The notes beneath the pieces are model-generated. The model was not told where the DNA came from, made no database searches, and saw only the letters and a program-made list of their open reading frames with translations. A DNA stretch of 22,978 nt from CBFDCQ01 sp965603355. Lineage in GTDB: Bacteria > Hydrogenedentota > CAZGCA01 > CBFDCQ01. Positions 6,229 through 13,273 of this stretch are shown piece after piece. How positions within the stretch are numbered: position 1 is the stretch's first letter; every line of letters starts with the position of its first letter. The position numbers were made by a program, and so were the translations under genes. The DNA is taken from positions 1-22,978 of the forward strand of contig CBFDCQ010000054.1 of NCBI GenBank assembly GCA_965603355.1. The letters run 5' to 3'.

Positions 6229-8238
6229 ATGCTGAGCCCGTTGGGGAAGATCATCTTCGCATTCGTGCTTGCCGCGTCAGTGGCCTACTACGTATACGCC
6301 GGCATAAGGCTGCTGAGGATGCTGGCGCTCGGCAAGCCCGAGAACAGGTTCGATTATCCTCTGCTCCGGTTGAAGAAGGTCGTCACGAACGTTTTCCTTC
6401 AGGTAGCTACCTTCCGAAAACCCCTCGTAGGTCTGATGCATTTCATGATCGTCTGGGCGTTTATCATCTTCTCGATCAATACGATCAACCACTTTGTCAG
6501 CGGGTTCGTCGACGGTTTCACATTGTTTTTCGGAACGAAGCTCGACGCCTACTACGCGGCCGCTGCCGACCTTTTTGCTCTTCTCCTGCTCGTGGGCGTG
6601 CTCGGACTTGCATTTCGCCGGTACATACTAGGTCCGGATTGTCTCACAAAACCATCACCTGAGTCGGCCGTGGTGCTCATCTCTCTCGGGGGCGTAGCGG
6701 TGACGTATTTGCTCGTCAACGCAACGGAGGTGGCATTAGGTTATGGTCACTTCCCGGAATACAAGTTCGCGAGCTCGGCGTTGGCCCGACTGATGAGCGG
6801 GGCCGGCGACGGAACGATGCACGCGCTTTTCAACGTCTCCTGGTGGTCGTCGGCGATTATGCACCTGATATTATTTGCGCTGCTGGTTGTACCAACGAAA
6901 CACGTGCACCTTGTCGCAGGTTCGTTCAATACGTTCTTCCATCGTCTGTATCCGCGCGGACAGATGACGAAACTTGATCTGGAGGATGAGGAGGCGGAGA
7001 CATTCGGTGTGTCAAAGATCGAGGAGTTCACGTGGAAGCAACTGCTCGACCTGTACTCCTGCATCGAATGCGGCCGCTGTCAGGAGAACTGCCCGGCGTA
7101 CAACTCCGATAAGCCGCTGAACCCCAGAGAGTTGATTCGCGACCTCAAACATCACTTCTTCAAGGTAGGTCCGGCCCTGCTCAAGCAAGGGACGGGTGCG
7201 GAAGCTGCCGAAACTGACGGAGGCGAGACATGCTCTGCACTTATTGGCGATACGATCGAGGAGGACGTCATCTGGTCCTGCACCACGTGCGCCGGCTGCG
7301 TCGAACACTGTCCCGTGATGATCGAGCATATAGATAAACTGACCGACATGCGGCGGTACTTGGTGCTTATGGAATCCCGGTTTCCGAAAGAGGGAGTCGC
7401 GCTGTTCAAAAATATGGAGACCAACAGTAACCCGTGGGGCATAGGCTGGGCTGAACGCGCCGCGTGGGCCGAGCCGCTTGGCGTGCCGCTGCTGAGCGAG
7501 AAGAAAGAGACCGACGTCCTGTACTGGGTGGGGTGCAGCGGCGCCTACGACGACCGCAACAAGAAGGTGTCGCAGGCCATGGTCAAGATACTCAAAGCCG
7601 CAGGCGTCGATTTCGCCATACTGGGTGCGGAGGAGAAATGTTGCGGCGACAGCGCAAGGCGTCTCGGTAATGAGTACCTTTTCCAGATACTTGCAGGCGA
7701 GAACATCGAGACGTTGAAGAAGTACAAGTTCAACAGGATAGTCGTGGCGTGTCCGCACGGGTTCAACGCGCTCAAGAACGAGTACCCCCAGTTCGGCGGT
7801 AACTACCAGGTAGTACATCATACGCAGTTCATTCTCGACCTCGTCCGCACCGGCACGGTTAAGCTCCGCTCGAACGATTGCGACACCGTCGCCTACCACG
7901 ACTCCTGCTACCTAGGACGGCATAACGGCATGTACGATGAACCGCGCGACGTGCTTCGCGCGGCTGGGCACACCGTTACGCCGATCAGCCGCGAACGGGC
8001 CTATAGCCTGTGCTGCGGCGGCGGCGGCGGGCGAATGTGGCTGGAGGAAAACCTGGGCAAGCGCATCAACGAAATGCGCAGTCAGGAGATCGCGGAGACG
8101 GATGTCGGGCTTGTCGCCACAGCATGCCCGTTCTGTCTCACAATGATAGAGGACGGGATGAAGGAGCTGGGTAAGGGCGATACCGTACGGACCAGAGATA
8201 TCGCGGAGATCGTCGCTGAGAGATTGACAGGGGCCTGA
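6229..8238 (+). CDS. Membrane heme/iron-sulfur oxidoreductase, probable ETF:menaquinone oxidoreductase
   Basis: This 669-aa protein starts at ATG behind CAGGAG (8-nt gap). Residues 1-240 hold about five membrane helices (about 8-28, 68-90, 110-130, 146-165, 206-224), with histidines such as H71, H88 and H212 that could bind b-type heme, as in NarI-like domains. Two 4Fe-4S motifs follow: C278-C281-C284-C288 and C351-C354-C357-C361. Two CCG domains (heterodisulfide-reductase type) contain EEKCCGDSARR and LCCGGGGGRMW. This layout matches the DUF224/EMO proteins that move electrons from EtfAB into the (methyl)menaquinone pool in syntrophic and sulfate-reducing bacteria. Its place directly after etfBA supports that role. 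The substrate-side dehydrogenase is not in this window. An HdrD-like role is the alternative, but the etf linkage makes ETF:quinone transfer more likely. Confidence 0.9.
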   Translation: MLSPLGKIIFAFVLAASVAYYVYAGIRLLRMLALGKPENRFDYPLLRLKKVVTNVFLQVATFRKPLVGLMHFMIVWAFIIFSINTINHFVSGFVDGFTLFFGTKLDAYYAAAADLFALLLLVGVLGLAFRRYILGPDCLTKPSPESAVVLISLGGVAVTYLLVNATEVALGYGHFPEYKFASSALARLMSGAGDGTMHALFNVSWWSSAIMHLILFALLVVPTKHVHLVAGSFNTFFHRLYPRGQMTKLDLEDEEAETFGVSKIEEFTWKQLLDLYSCIECGRCQENCPAYNSDKPLNPRELIRDLKHHFFKVGPALLKQGTGAEAAETDGGETCSALIGDTIEEDVIWSCTTCAGCVEHCPVMIEHIDKLTDMRRYLVLMESRFPKEGVALFKNMETNSNPWGIGWAERAAWAEPLGVPLLSEKKETDVLYWVGCSGAYDDRNKKVSQAMVKILKAAGVDFAILGAEEKCCGDSARRLGNEYLFQILAGENIETLKKYKFNRIVVACPHGFNALKNEYPQFGGNYQVVHHTQFILDLVRTGTVKLRSNDCDTVAYHDSCYLGRHNGMYDEPRDVLRAAGHTVTPISRERAYSLCCGGGGGRMWLEENLGKRINEMRSQEIAETDVGLVATACPFCLTMIEDGMKELGKGDTVRTRDIAEIVAERLTGA

Positions 8239-8309
8239 AACCCCGATGGCGTATGGAAAAAGGCGAGGCATATCCTGCTTCTACACTAGAAAGAAATGAG
8301 GTGAAGACA

Positions 8310-9059
8310 TTGAATTTCGCAGTAAGCACATGGAGCTACCTACGCGCCTACTCCGACGAGGCTAACCTGGAACAGGCGATCCGCGAGATTACCGATGGCG
8401 GTTTTGGTGTAGAACTGTGGTTGCACTGGTCCCCGGAACCGGACGCGTTCGACGAGAGCCGTTGGGGGCGCATTCGCGGACTGGTCGGCGGTGCACCTCT
8501 GAGCATTCACACCGCTCTCACCGGCTGTAACCCGGAGTTGTTCAAGAAAGAGGTGGACATTGCGGCCGGACTCGGCGCGAGCTTGATTGTCGCGCACGAG
8601 CCGACCCTCGGGTTCAAGCTGGAGGAAGAGTTGGTTGGACTAGACTGCTGCCGGGAGGTCATGGAGTATGCCTCCTCGAGAAATATACGCGTCGCGTTGG
8701 AGAACGGTCCGTTCACCACGCTGGACAGGACGGTGGCGAAGATCGGGCACGAGGTGGATGTTTGCCTCGACGTCGGACACGCTAATATGACGGAGGGGGG
8801 AATAGGCGCCTTCCTCGAGAGATTCGGTCCCAGAATAGTCCACGTCCATCTCTCGGACAACTACGGCGAGGATGATGACCATCTCGTGCCGGGCGAAGGC
8901 TACATCTCGATGGAGGATTGGCGCAGCCTTTTCAAGACGCTTCGCAGTGAGAAGTTTGCCGGCAACGTTGTGTTCGAGATCAACGCCCGCGACCCGAAAC
9001 GAGACGCGAAACGCGCCCGCGAGTTCATCGACTACGTGATACGGTCAATAGAGAAGTAG
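8310..9059 (+). CDS. Sugar phosphate isomerase/epimerase-like TIM-barrel protein
   Basis: I choose TTG at 8310 (249 aa; starts MNFAVSTWSYLRAY) because GAGGTGA (8298-8304) lies 5 nt before it. The ATG at 8253 would add 19 non-conserved-looking residues without a ribosome site. The protein has the xylose-isomerase-like/AP-endonuclease-2 barrel pattern. Likely metal ligands appear in order: E in RVALENGPF, D and H in CLDVGHANM, H in IVHVHLSDNYG, and E in VVFEINARD. Members isomerise or epimerise sugars and related polyols, or act on inosose-type substrates; nothing here fixes the substrate. It is the last gene of the etf transcript (71 nt after the oxidoreductase), followed by palindromes and a likely terminator. 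The pairing with an electron-transfer operon may be only positional. Confidence 0.85.
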   Translation: MNFAVSTWSYLRAYSDEANLEQAIREITDGGFGVELWLHWSPEPDAFDESRWGRIRGLVGGAPLSIHTALTGCNPELFKKEVDIAAGLGASLIVAHEPTLGFKLEEELVGLDCCREVMEYASSRNIRVALENGPFTTLDRTVAKIGHEVDVCLDVGHANMTEGGIGAFLERFGPRIVHVHLSDNYGEDDDHLVPGEGYISMEDWRSLFKTLRSEKFAGNVVFEINARDPKRDAKRAREFIDYVIRSIEK

Positions 9060-9066
9060 CATTACG

Positions 9067-9143
9067 AAGGTAGGGCGGACGTCTCGCCCGCCAATCAAGT
9101 GCCACAGCCGCCGCGAAACCGGGCAGGATGCCCGGCCTACCTT
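9067..9143. repeat. REP-like composite palindrome bounded by AAGGTAGG/CCTACCTT
   Basis: The 77-nt element is bounded by a perfect 8-bp inverted repeat, AAGGTAGG (9067-9074) and CCTACCTT (9136-9143). Inside are two further stems: GGGCG/CGCCC (9073-9077 with 9085-9089) and CCGGGCA/TGCCCGG (9119-9125 with 9129-9135). A related GTAGGGGC...CCCTAC palindrome occurs at 10441-10470. Such elements are often dispersed many times in a genome; copy number cannot be judged from this window. Confidence 0.6.
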
Positions 9144-9178
9144 GGAATAGACACTCGCTCCCGCACGCTGTACTGTTC

Positions 9179-9203
9179 AGCCCGCCTTGGCGGGCTCCTC
9201 TTT
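9179..9203 (+). terminator. Probable intrinsic terminator of the etf operon
   Basis: AGCCCGCC and GGCGGGCT form a perfect 8-bp GC-rich inverted repeat around TT (9179-9196), followed by a pyrimidine tract, CCTCTTT, on the plus strand. The position, about 120 nt after the last plus-strand gene and before a convergent gene, suits a terminator. The T-tract is imperfect, so it may instead be another member of the palindrome family beside it. Confidence 0.5.
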
Positions 9204-9226
9204 GCACCCCGCTTCAGCGGGGGTGC
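9204..9226. repeat. GC-rich palindrome with GCTTCAGC core
   Basis: GCACCCCGCT and AGCGGGGGTGC form a long stem with one unpaired G and the centre TC. The core word GCTTCAGC appears again at 9255-9262 and 9278-9285, so 9204-9285 looks like a decaying array of related palindromic sequence. On the minus strand it lies about 100 nt after the HAD gene stop, but no U-run follows there. Confidence 0.5.
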
Positions 9227-9328
9227 ATAGAACTAGGGGATATCGAGACAGCGCGCTTCAGCGTGGCTTCCTCTGGTGCTTCAGCAGTAGTGCCGGGCTT
9301 CACTGAAGCTGTCCCCAAGGCTGGACCT

Positions 9329-10411
9329 TCACCCCAGGCTGCCGATCCTGGTTCCTCGGAGCGACTTGCGTACCTGTTCGCTGGTGGTGGTAAGTTCGGG
9401 CAGGTTTTCGGGAGTAATTCTGGCAAAGGTGGTGTCGCCGGCTACAATCCTCTCGAGTTCAGGACGTATTTCGTCAGGGACGACGTCGTGAGGAAACTCG
9501 CGCCGTTGCCATCCTTCTGCGAGCGACGCGAGCGCGTCGGTCCCGCCGTGGCGGAGAACCTGCGCAAGCACCGCACAGACAAACGCATCCTGCGATATGA
9601 CCGCGTATTCGGAAAACTGCAGCGCGTACCGGTTGCCGTTGAACGAGATGGATGTACCGCCGCGCGACTTGACAAGTTCCATGGCGTCCCGGTCGGTGAT
9701 ACTGTCGCCGACGTAGATCACATCGCACCAATCGCATCCCTCTTGTTCTCTGGCGGCCTCGACCGCCCTGGCTTTCTGGGTCCCGCCGAGCGGGTCGACG
9801 CTCGATATCATCCTGCCTGACTCCAACGGCGCGAGCTTCCGCCATATTATCTCATTCAACCTGTTTATCGTCTTCCTGGATCCGTCGTCAAGCTGGTCGA
9901 ACGACGTTGCATCCGGCGGCAAATCGATCTTCGGCAGGGCGAGTATTTCTTCGGTCAACGCTTTGAGCAATTTCACCTCGCTATCAGGCAGGACGTGCGA
10001 GTCGAGCTGTATTTCGGTGCAGTATGTGTTCGACACAGGAAAATCGACCGCCGCGCACAGCGCCTCTATGTATGGCCTGTAACTTGTGCTTATTATGTAC
10101 GCCGGCATCAGGCCGGCAACCGCGCGCAGCATCTCGTCCGCGCGCGGGACGAGCACCAGACCGCGTGAGGAGAACTCCCGAACCGCGTCGTCCGTCGCGC
10201 CGTGCGCCTTCAGGAAGGGCACGATAAGTTTCAGCGTATCGCCCGCTTTGTACCCCGGCTTCCTCTCAATGTCGGCAAGATAATCGTCGTACCGGCTGAC
10301 TTTGGCAAAAAACGCGCCGCCCTCCGGGACAAAATGTTCCGCGAGCTCAAACGCGTTGTCGTTCTTGCTCACAGGCCCTTCGCAGTCCGTCAGGTAAAGC
10401 GTTTTCCTCAC
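9329..10411 (-). CDS. HAD-superfamily protein resembling EhaR of methanogens
   Basis: This 360-aa protein starts at GTG (10411) with GGAGGG 6 nt upstream. HAD motifs are present: motif I as LTDCEGPVSKND (D9, but E11 where most phosphatases have Asp), motif II IISTS (S108-S110), K213 as a candidate motif III lysine, and motif IV VGDSITDRDAM (D236, D240). The cap region contains SRYDDYLADI and GYKAGDTLKLIVPFL. From memory, this N-terminal pattern is the one seen in EhaR proteins encoded near energy-converting hydrogenase A in methanogens, whose reaction is not known to me. No hydrogenase gene is near here. The gene follows the formyltransferase by 55 nt across a palindrome and is probably cotranscribed with it and with the PfkB kinase. 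A phosphatase acting on a small metabolite is the simplest guess. Confidence 0.8.
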   Translation of the reverse strand: MRKTLYLTDCEGPVSKNDNAFELAEHFVPEGGAFFAKVSRYDDYLADIERKPGYKAGDTLKLIVPFLKAHGATDDAVREFSSRGLVLVPRADEMLRAVAGLMPAYIISTSYRPYIEALCAAVDFPVSNTYCTEIQLDSHVLPDSEVKLLKALTEEILALPKIDLPPDATSFDQLDDGSRKTINRLNEIIWRKLAPLESGRMISSVDPLGGTQKARAVEAAREQEGCDWCDVIYVGDSITDRDAMELVKSRGGTSISFNGNRYALQFSEYAVISQDAFVCAVLAQVLRHGGTDALASLAEGWQRREFPHDVVPDEIRPELERIVAGDTTFARITPENLPELTTTSEQVRKSLRGTRIGSLG

Positions 10412-10440
10412 TAATTACCCTCCATTGTTGACTGCGGCCA

Positions 10441-10470
10441 GTAGGGGCGGTTCGCGAGCCGCCCCCCTAC
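10441..10470. repeat. Palindromic element overlapping the formyltransferase stop codon
   Basis: GTAGGGGCGG and CCGCCCCCCTAC form a stem of about 10 bp around TTCGCGAG. It shares the GTAGGG/CCCTAC ends of the element at 9067-9143. The TAG stop of the minus-strand formyltransferase (10469-10467) lies inside its right arm. It separates two cotranscribed genes and could attenuate or process the transcript; no T-run follows. Confidence 0.6.
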
Positions 10471-11321
10471 CCTCTCTTGGCAATGTACTCGCGCACCTGT
10501 TCAGTCAGGCAGAGCCCTTCGGTCAACCGTTCGCCGTTGAAGCGAATGTCCACACCGTGAACCGTCAACCTGCCGGCAGCGAGCTCTCTCAACGTCATAA
10601 TAAGCAGCGGTATCTCGAGCTCGAACTCGCGGCGACGTATCTCAGCGAACAGCGGTTCCTTCTCGCCTCCCCTTTCGATAACGTCGCTCAGCGTGTTTTG
10701 TTCGAGTTTGCGTTCCATGTCGTCCCAGAGCCGATCGAGTGCACCGCCGCGCAGTTCAACCTCCGCGTAGGTGAGCGGCGGACCTTCGTCGAGCTCCGGC
10801 GTAACCACGTGCATCATCGCACCGGTGCACTCCGCTCGCTGCTCGATAAGCTGCCACATCACCTCCTGCCAGGTTCCTTTAGGTCCGCCGGCAAGTGCCG
10901 GATGAAGGTTTATTAGCGGCAGCTTCACGCACAGGTTGCCTGTGATCAGCATGTAGCCTGCCAGCACGCCGACCTGCGCGCCGAACGGCTCGATGAGTTG
11001 AAACACCGCCTCATCGTACTCGTTGCGCCATTGCAGGAGCTTCTCAGACGGTGTGCCTACATCTGGTGATTCCTGAAGTCCAGCTTTTCGCAGTTCCGGC
11101 CTGAATGAGCGCGAGGATAAACATACGACCTCGACGCCAGACTCCTCGACTAGCTTGATGAAGGCGTCGGACTCCGCGTTCTCCCCGCGGCACCGGCTGC
11201 AGAACACGCACGCTATCTCGGCCTCTATGGTCCCGGCACCGATCTCGTTGAGCACATACCGAAAAAGCTCGCCCGCCTCCTCGTCACGACCCGTTGAGAA
11301 CCATCCTATTCTGAAAGGCAT
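10467..11321 (-). CDS. Formyltransferase, PurN-like, with C-terminal extension
   Basis: I place the start at ATG 11321 (284 aa; MPFRIGWFSTGRD), four bases after the stop of the kinase gene, within reach of GGTGGG and probably translated by coupling. GTG at 11336 is the alternative and adds five residues. The formyltransferase fold is shown by LINLHPALAGGPKGTW with the catalytic pair N138 and H140, and by TPELDEGPPLTYAEV with the catalytic D178. PurN transfers formyl from 10-formyltetrahydrofolate to glycinamide ribonucleotide. This protein is about 70 residues longer than typical PurN, mainly at the C-terminus, and it sits with a PfkB kinase and an EhaR-like HAD protein rather than purine genes. 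It may therefore formylate another amine. The final bases and the stop codon lie in a palindromic repeat. Confidence 0.8.
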   Translation of the reverse strand: MPFRIGWFSTGRDEEAGELFRYVLNEIGAGTIEAEIACVFCSRCRGENAESDAFIKLVEESGVEVVCLSSRSFRPELRKAGLQESPDVGTPSEKLLQWRNEYDEAVFQLIEPFGAQVGVLAGYMLITGNLCVKLPLINLHPALAGGPKGTWQEVMWQLIEQRAECTGAMMHVVTPELDEGPPLTYAEVELRGGALDRLWDDMERKLEQNTLSDVIERGGEKEPLFAEIRRREFELEIPLLIMTLRELAAGRLTVHGVDIRFNGERLTEGLCLTEQVREYIAKRG

Positions 11322-11325
11322 AGCC

Positions 11326-12315
11326 TCAATTCCCACCGTCTAGCAGTTTCGCCAGATCGGACTTGTCCGGATACTGCGACCTGCCGTAACCGGTGACGCT
11401 CTTGGCTGCTATGCTCGACGCAAACGCCGCGCATTCCTCCAGCGAGACGCCTCGTAGCAGTCCGGCAATGAACCCGGCGGCGTAAACGTCGCCCGCACCC
11501 GTTTTATCCACAACTTCAGCTGGGGGAGCGCTGGTCGCGAACGCATTGTTCCCGGAGGCAACGTGCGTCCCTTCCTTACCTTTCTTGGCGACGACGATCC
11601 TCGCACCAATTGAGAGAAGCTCCCTGCAGCCGCGCTCGTAGTCCGTGCCGGTCATAGATTCTATCTCGTCATCCGCGGCCAGAACGATTTCCGCCCGCTC
11701 GATTATCTCCCGCAGCTCATCGAGTGCTCGACGCGAATAGAGGTCGCCCGGGTCGAATGCGATGCGGCATCTGTCTCCGAGTTCCTTTGCCAGCTTTCTC
11801 TGCGCGTCGAGAGGGCCATCACCGACAAACGACGTGAGGTGCAGAAGATCGGCTCTTGCGGCATAAGCGGTATCAACCTGCGCGTGTGAGATCGTGTTGT
11901 TGACGTTCGGGAACACACGCATGGTCCTCTCGCCAGTCTCTTCGAGCATAACGACGCAGATTCCGCTTCTGCCTCCTTGCACAATACCAGTTGTATCGAC
12001 CGACTCCAGTGAGTCGAGGAGGAATTCACCCTCCTCGTCCTCGCCGACGGCCCCTATGTAGCCGCATGTGAAACCCATTCTCGAGAGGGCAACAATTGTG
12101 TTTGCAGCCTGCCCCCCACCGTCTTTGCTCTTGAGCGTCCCACATCTTTCGAGGTGCTGCAAAAGAGAGTACAGCTCGTCGGGCGGAGCCGTCGTCTCGG
12201 TGCCGACGCCGGCATCACCCGCAATCTCGGTTATCGTCGAAGAATCGGTCTGATAGATGAGATCTACATTCAGCGCACCGAAACCGACTACGTCAAATCT
12301 GTCATCAGCATTCAC
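11326..12315 (-). CDS. PfkB-family carbohydrate/nucleoside kinase
   Basis: The open frame reaches GTG at 12405, but a near-consensus promoter lies inside that stretch (12398-12370). I therefore choose GTG at 12315, 5 nt after AGGTGG, giving 329 aa starting MNADDRFDVVGFGALNVDL. The family hallmarks are clear: a glycine-rich motif GGGQAANTIVALSRMG (about 66-81) and the C-terminal signature DKTGAGDVYAAGFIAGLL (about 270-287) with the catalytic base D276 and anion-hole glycines. PfkB enzymes phosphorylate sugars, nucleosides or similar alcohols with ATP; the substrate cannot be read from the sequence. The stop overlaps the ribosome site of the next gene, so the kinase, formyltransferase and HAD gene form one operon. 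Confidence 0.88.
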   Translation of the reverse strand: MNADDRFDVVGFGALNVDLIYQTDSSTITEIAGDAGVGTETTAPPDELYSLLQHLERCGTLKSKDGGGQAANTIVALSRMGFTCGYIGAVGEDEEGEFLLDSLESVDTTGIVQGGRSGICVVMLEETGERTMRVFPNVNNTISHAQVDTAYAARADLLHLTSFVGDGPLDAQRKLAKELGDRCRIAFDPGDLYSRRALDELREIIERAEIVLAADDEIESMTGTDYERGCRELLSIGARIVVAKKGKEGTHVASGNNAFATSAPPAEVVDKTGAGDVYAAGFIAGLLRGVSLEECAAFASSIAAKSVTGYGRSQYPDKSDLAKLLDGGN

Positions 12316-12369
12316 GGCCACCACCTGATTAGCCTGCCAAGATGCCAAACCCGAATCCGACCCGCAGCC

Positions 12370-12398
12370 ATTATAGACAGTATTTGGAGGCACTTCAA
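12370..12398 (-). promoter_or_regulatory. Strong predicted sigma-70 promoter of the pfkB-formyltransferase-HAD operon
   Basis: On the minus strand: -35 TTGAAG (12398-12393), exactly 17 nt, then a perfect -10 TATAAT (12375-12370). Transcription would start near 12363, leaving a leader of about 48 nt before the GTG at 12315. It begins 10 nt after the truA stop, so the three-gene group can be expressed independently of truA. Confidence 0.65.
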
Positions 12399-12408
12399 GC
12401 CGCACCCT

Positions 12409-13173
12409 TCAGGAGTACTGCACCGAGATGAGGCTGAGGCCTTTTCCGGGAGCGGCAGGACCCGCGAGTTGCCTGTCCCGACCCTCGAGTATCTCCGCGA
12501 GACGCTCCGGCGAGATCTTGCCGCGACCGACCTCCACGAGCGTGCCGACAATGTTACGCACCATCTTGTGCACGAACCCGTCCGCACATATCTCTATCAC
12601 GAGAAGATCGGACCGCGCATCGTTCGGGAACGTGCACGATGCAGGCCGAATCTCCAGTGAATGCACCGTCCTTACCGGCGACCTGTCTTTGCCGGCGCTG
12701 GCCTGGAACGAGCTGAAATCGTGTTTGCCGACGAGACACTGAGCGGCCTGCTCCATGGACTCCACGTTCAGTTCAAACGGTAATTGCCAGCAGTATCTGA
12801 AACTGAGCGGGTCGGGAAAAGCCGCGATCTGAATCGAGTACCGGTAGACCTTGCTCAGTGCACTTCGGCGCGCATCGAACTCCTCAGACACCTCTTCGAG
12901 CGCGTCGACACGGATGCGCGGAGCAACCATGCTGTTGACCGCCCGGATGAGGTTACCCGTTGAGATTTCTGACGCCGTCTTGAAGTTTGCAACCTGTCCG
13001 AGCGCATGAACACCGGCATCAGTTCTACCGGCACCGGTCAGTTTCACAGGTTCGCCGGTAATCTTCTCCAGCGCCTCCATCAACGTGCCCTGCACAGTCG
13101 CCGGTTCCGGCTGCACCTGCCACCCGGCGAAATCCGTCCCGTCGTAACGTAACGTCGCCTTGAGATTTCTCAT
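12409..13173 (-). CDS. truA: tRNA pseudouridine(38-40) synthase TruA
   Basis: This 254-aa protein has normal TruA length and the family motifs: LRYDGTDFAGWQVQP at the N-terminus, the catalytic aspartate D52 in GAGRTDAGVHALGQV, the core Y in LSKVYRYSI, KHDFSSFQ, and FVHKMVRNIVGTLVEVGRGK near the C-terminus. It converts uridines 38-40 in the tRNA anticodon stem-loop to pseudouridine. The start is ATG 13173; the ribosome site is weak. A separate promoter for the next group lies 10 nt after the stop. Confidence 0.96.
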   Translation of the reverse strand: MRNLKATLRYDGTDFAGWQVQPEPATVQGTLMEALEKITGEPVKLTGAGRTDAGVHALGQVANFKTASEISTGNLIRAVNSMVAPRIRVDALEEVSEEFDARRSALSKVYRYSIQIAAFPDPLSFRYCWQLPFELNVESMEQAAQCLVGKHDFSSFQASAGKDRSPVRTVHSLEIRPASCTFPNDARSDLLVIEICADGFVHKMVRNIVGTLVEVGRGKISPERLAEILEGRDRQLAGPAAPGKGLSLISVQYS

Positions 13174-13200
13174 AACGGCACCCAGACAGACGGCATTTCG

Positions 13201-13219
13201 AACAAAAGCGCAACGCGCT
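13201..13219 (-). terminator. Weak terminator-like hairpin between asd and truA
   Basis: On the minus strand AGCGC-gtt-GCGCT is followed by TTTGTT. The stem is only 5 bp and the T-tract is short, so it may be partial or non-functional. It lies within the 100-nt asd-truA gap, where I see no convincing promoter for truA. Confidence 0.25.
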
Positions 13220-13273
13220 GGGAAAAGTCGGCCCGAAAACAGTCTCTATCTCAGTCTAAACGCCCGCTGTTCA

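Noticed and set aside
8253..8309. ATG 8253 as start of the sugar isomerase
   Set aside because: No ribosome site precedes it, and GAGGTGA lies correctly before TTG 8310, which gives a normal barrel start.
9060..9328. A CRISPR array in the palindrome-rich gap
   Set aside because: The palindromes differ from each other and there are no regularly spaced identical repeats.
9214..9426. 70-codon minus frame over the palindrome cluster
   Set aside because: It overlaps the HAD gene in another frame and runs through repeats; it is a shadow frame.
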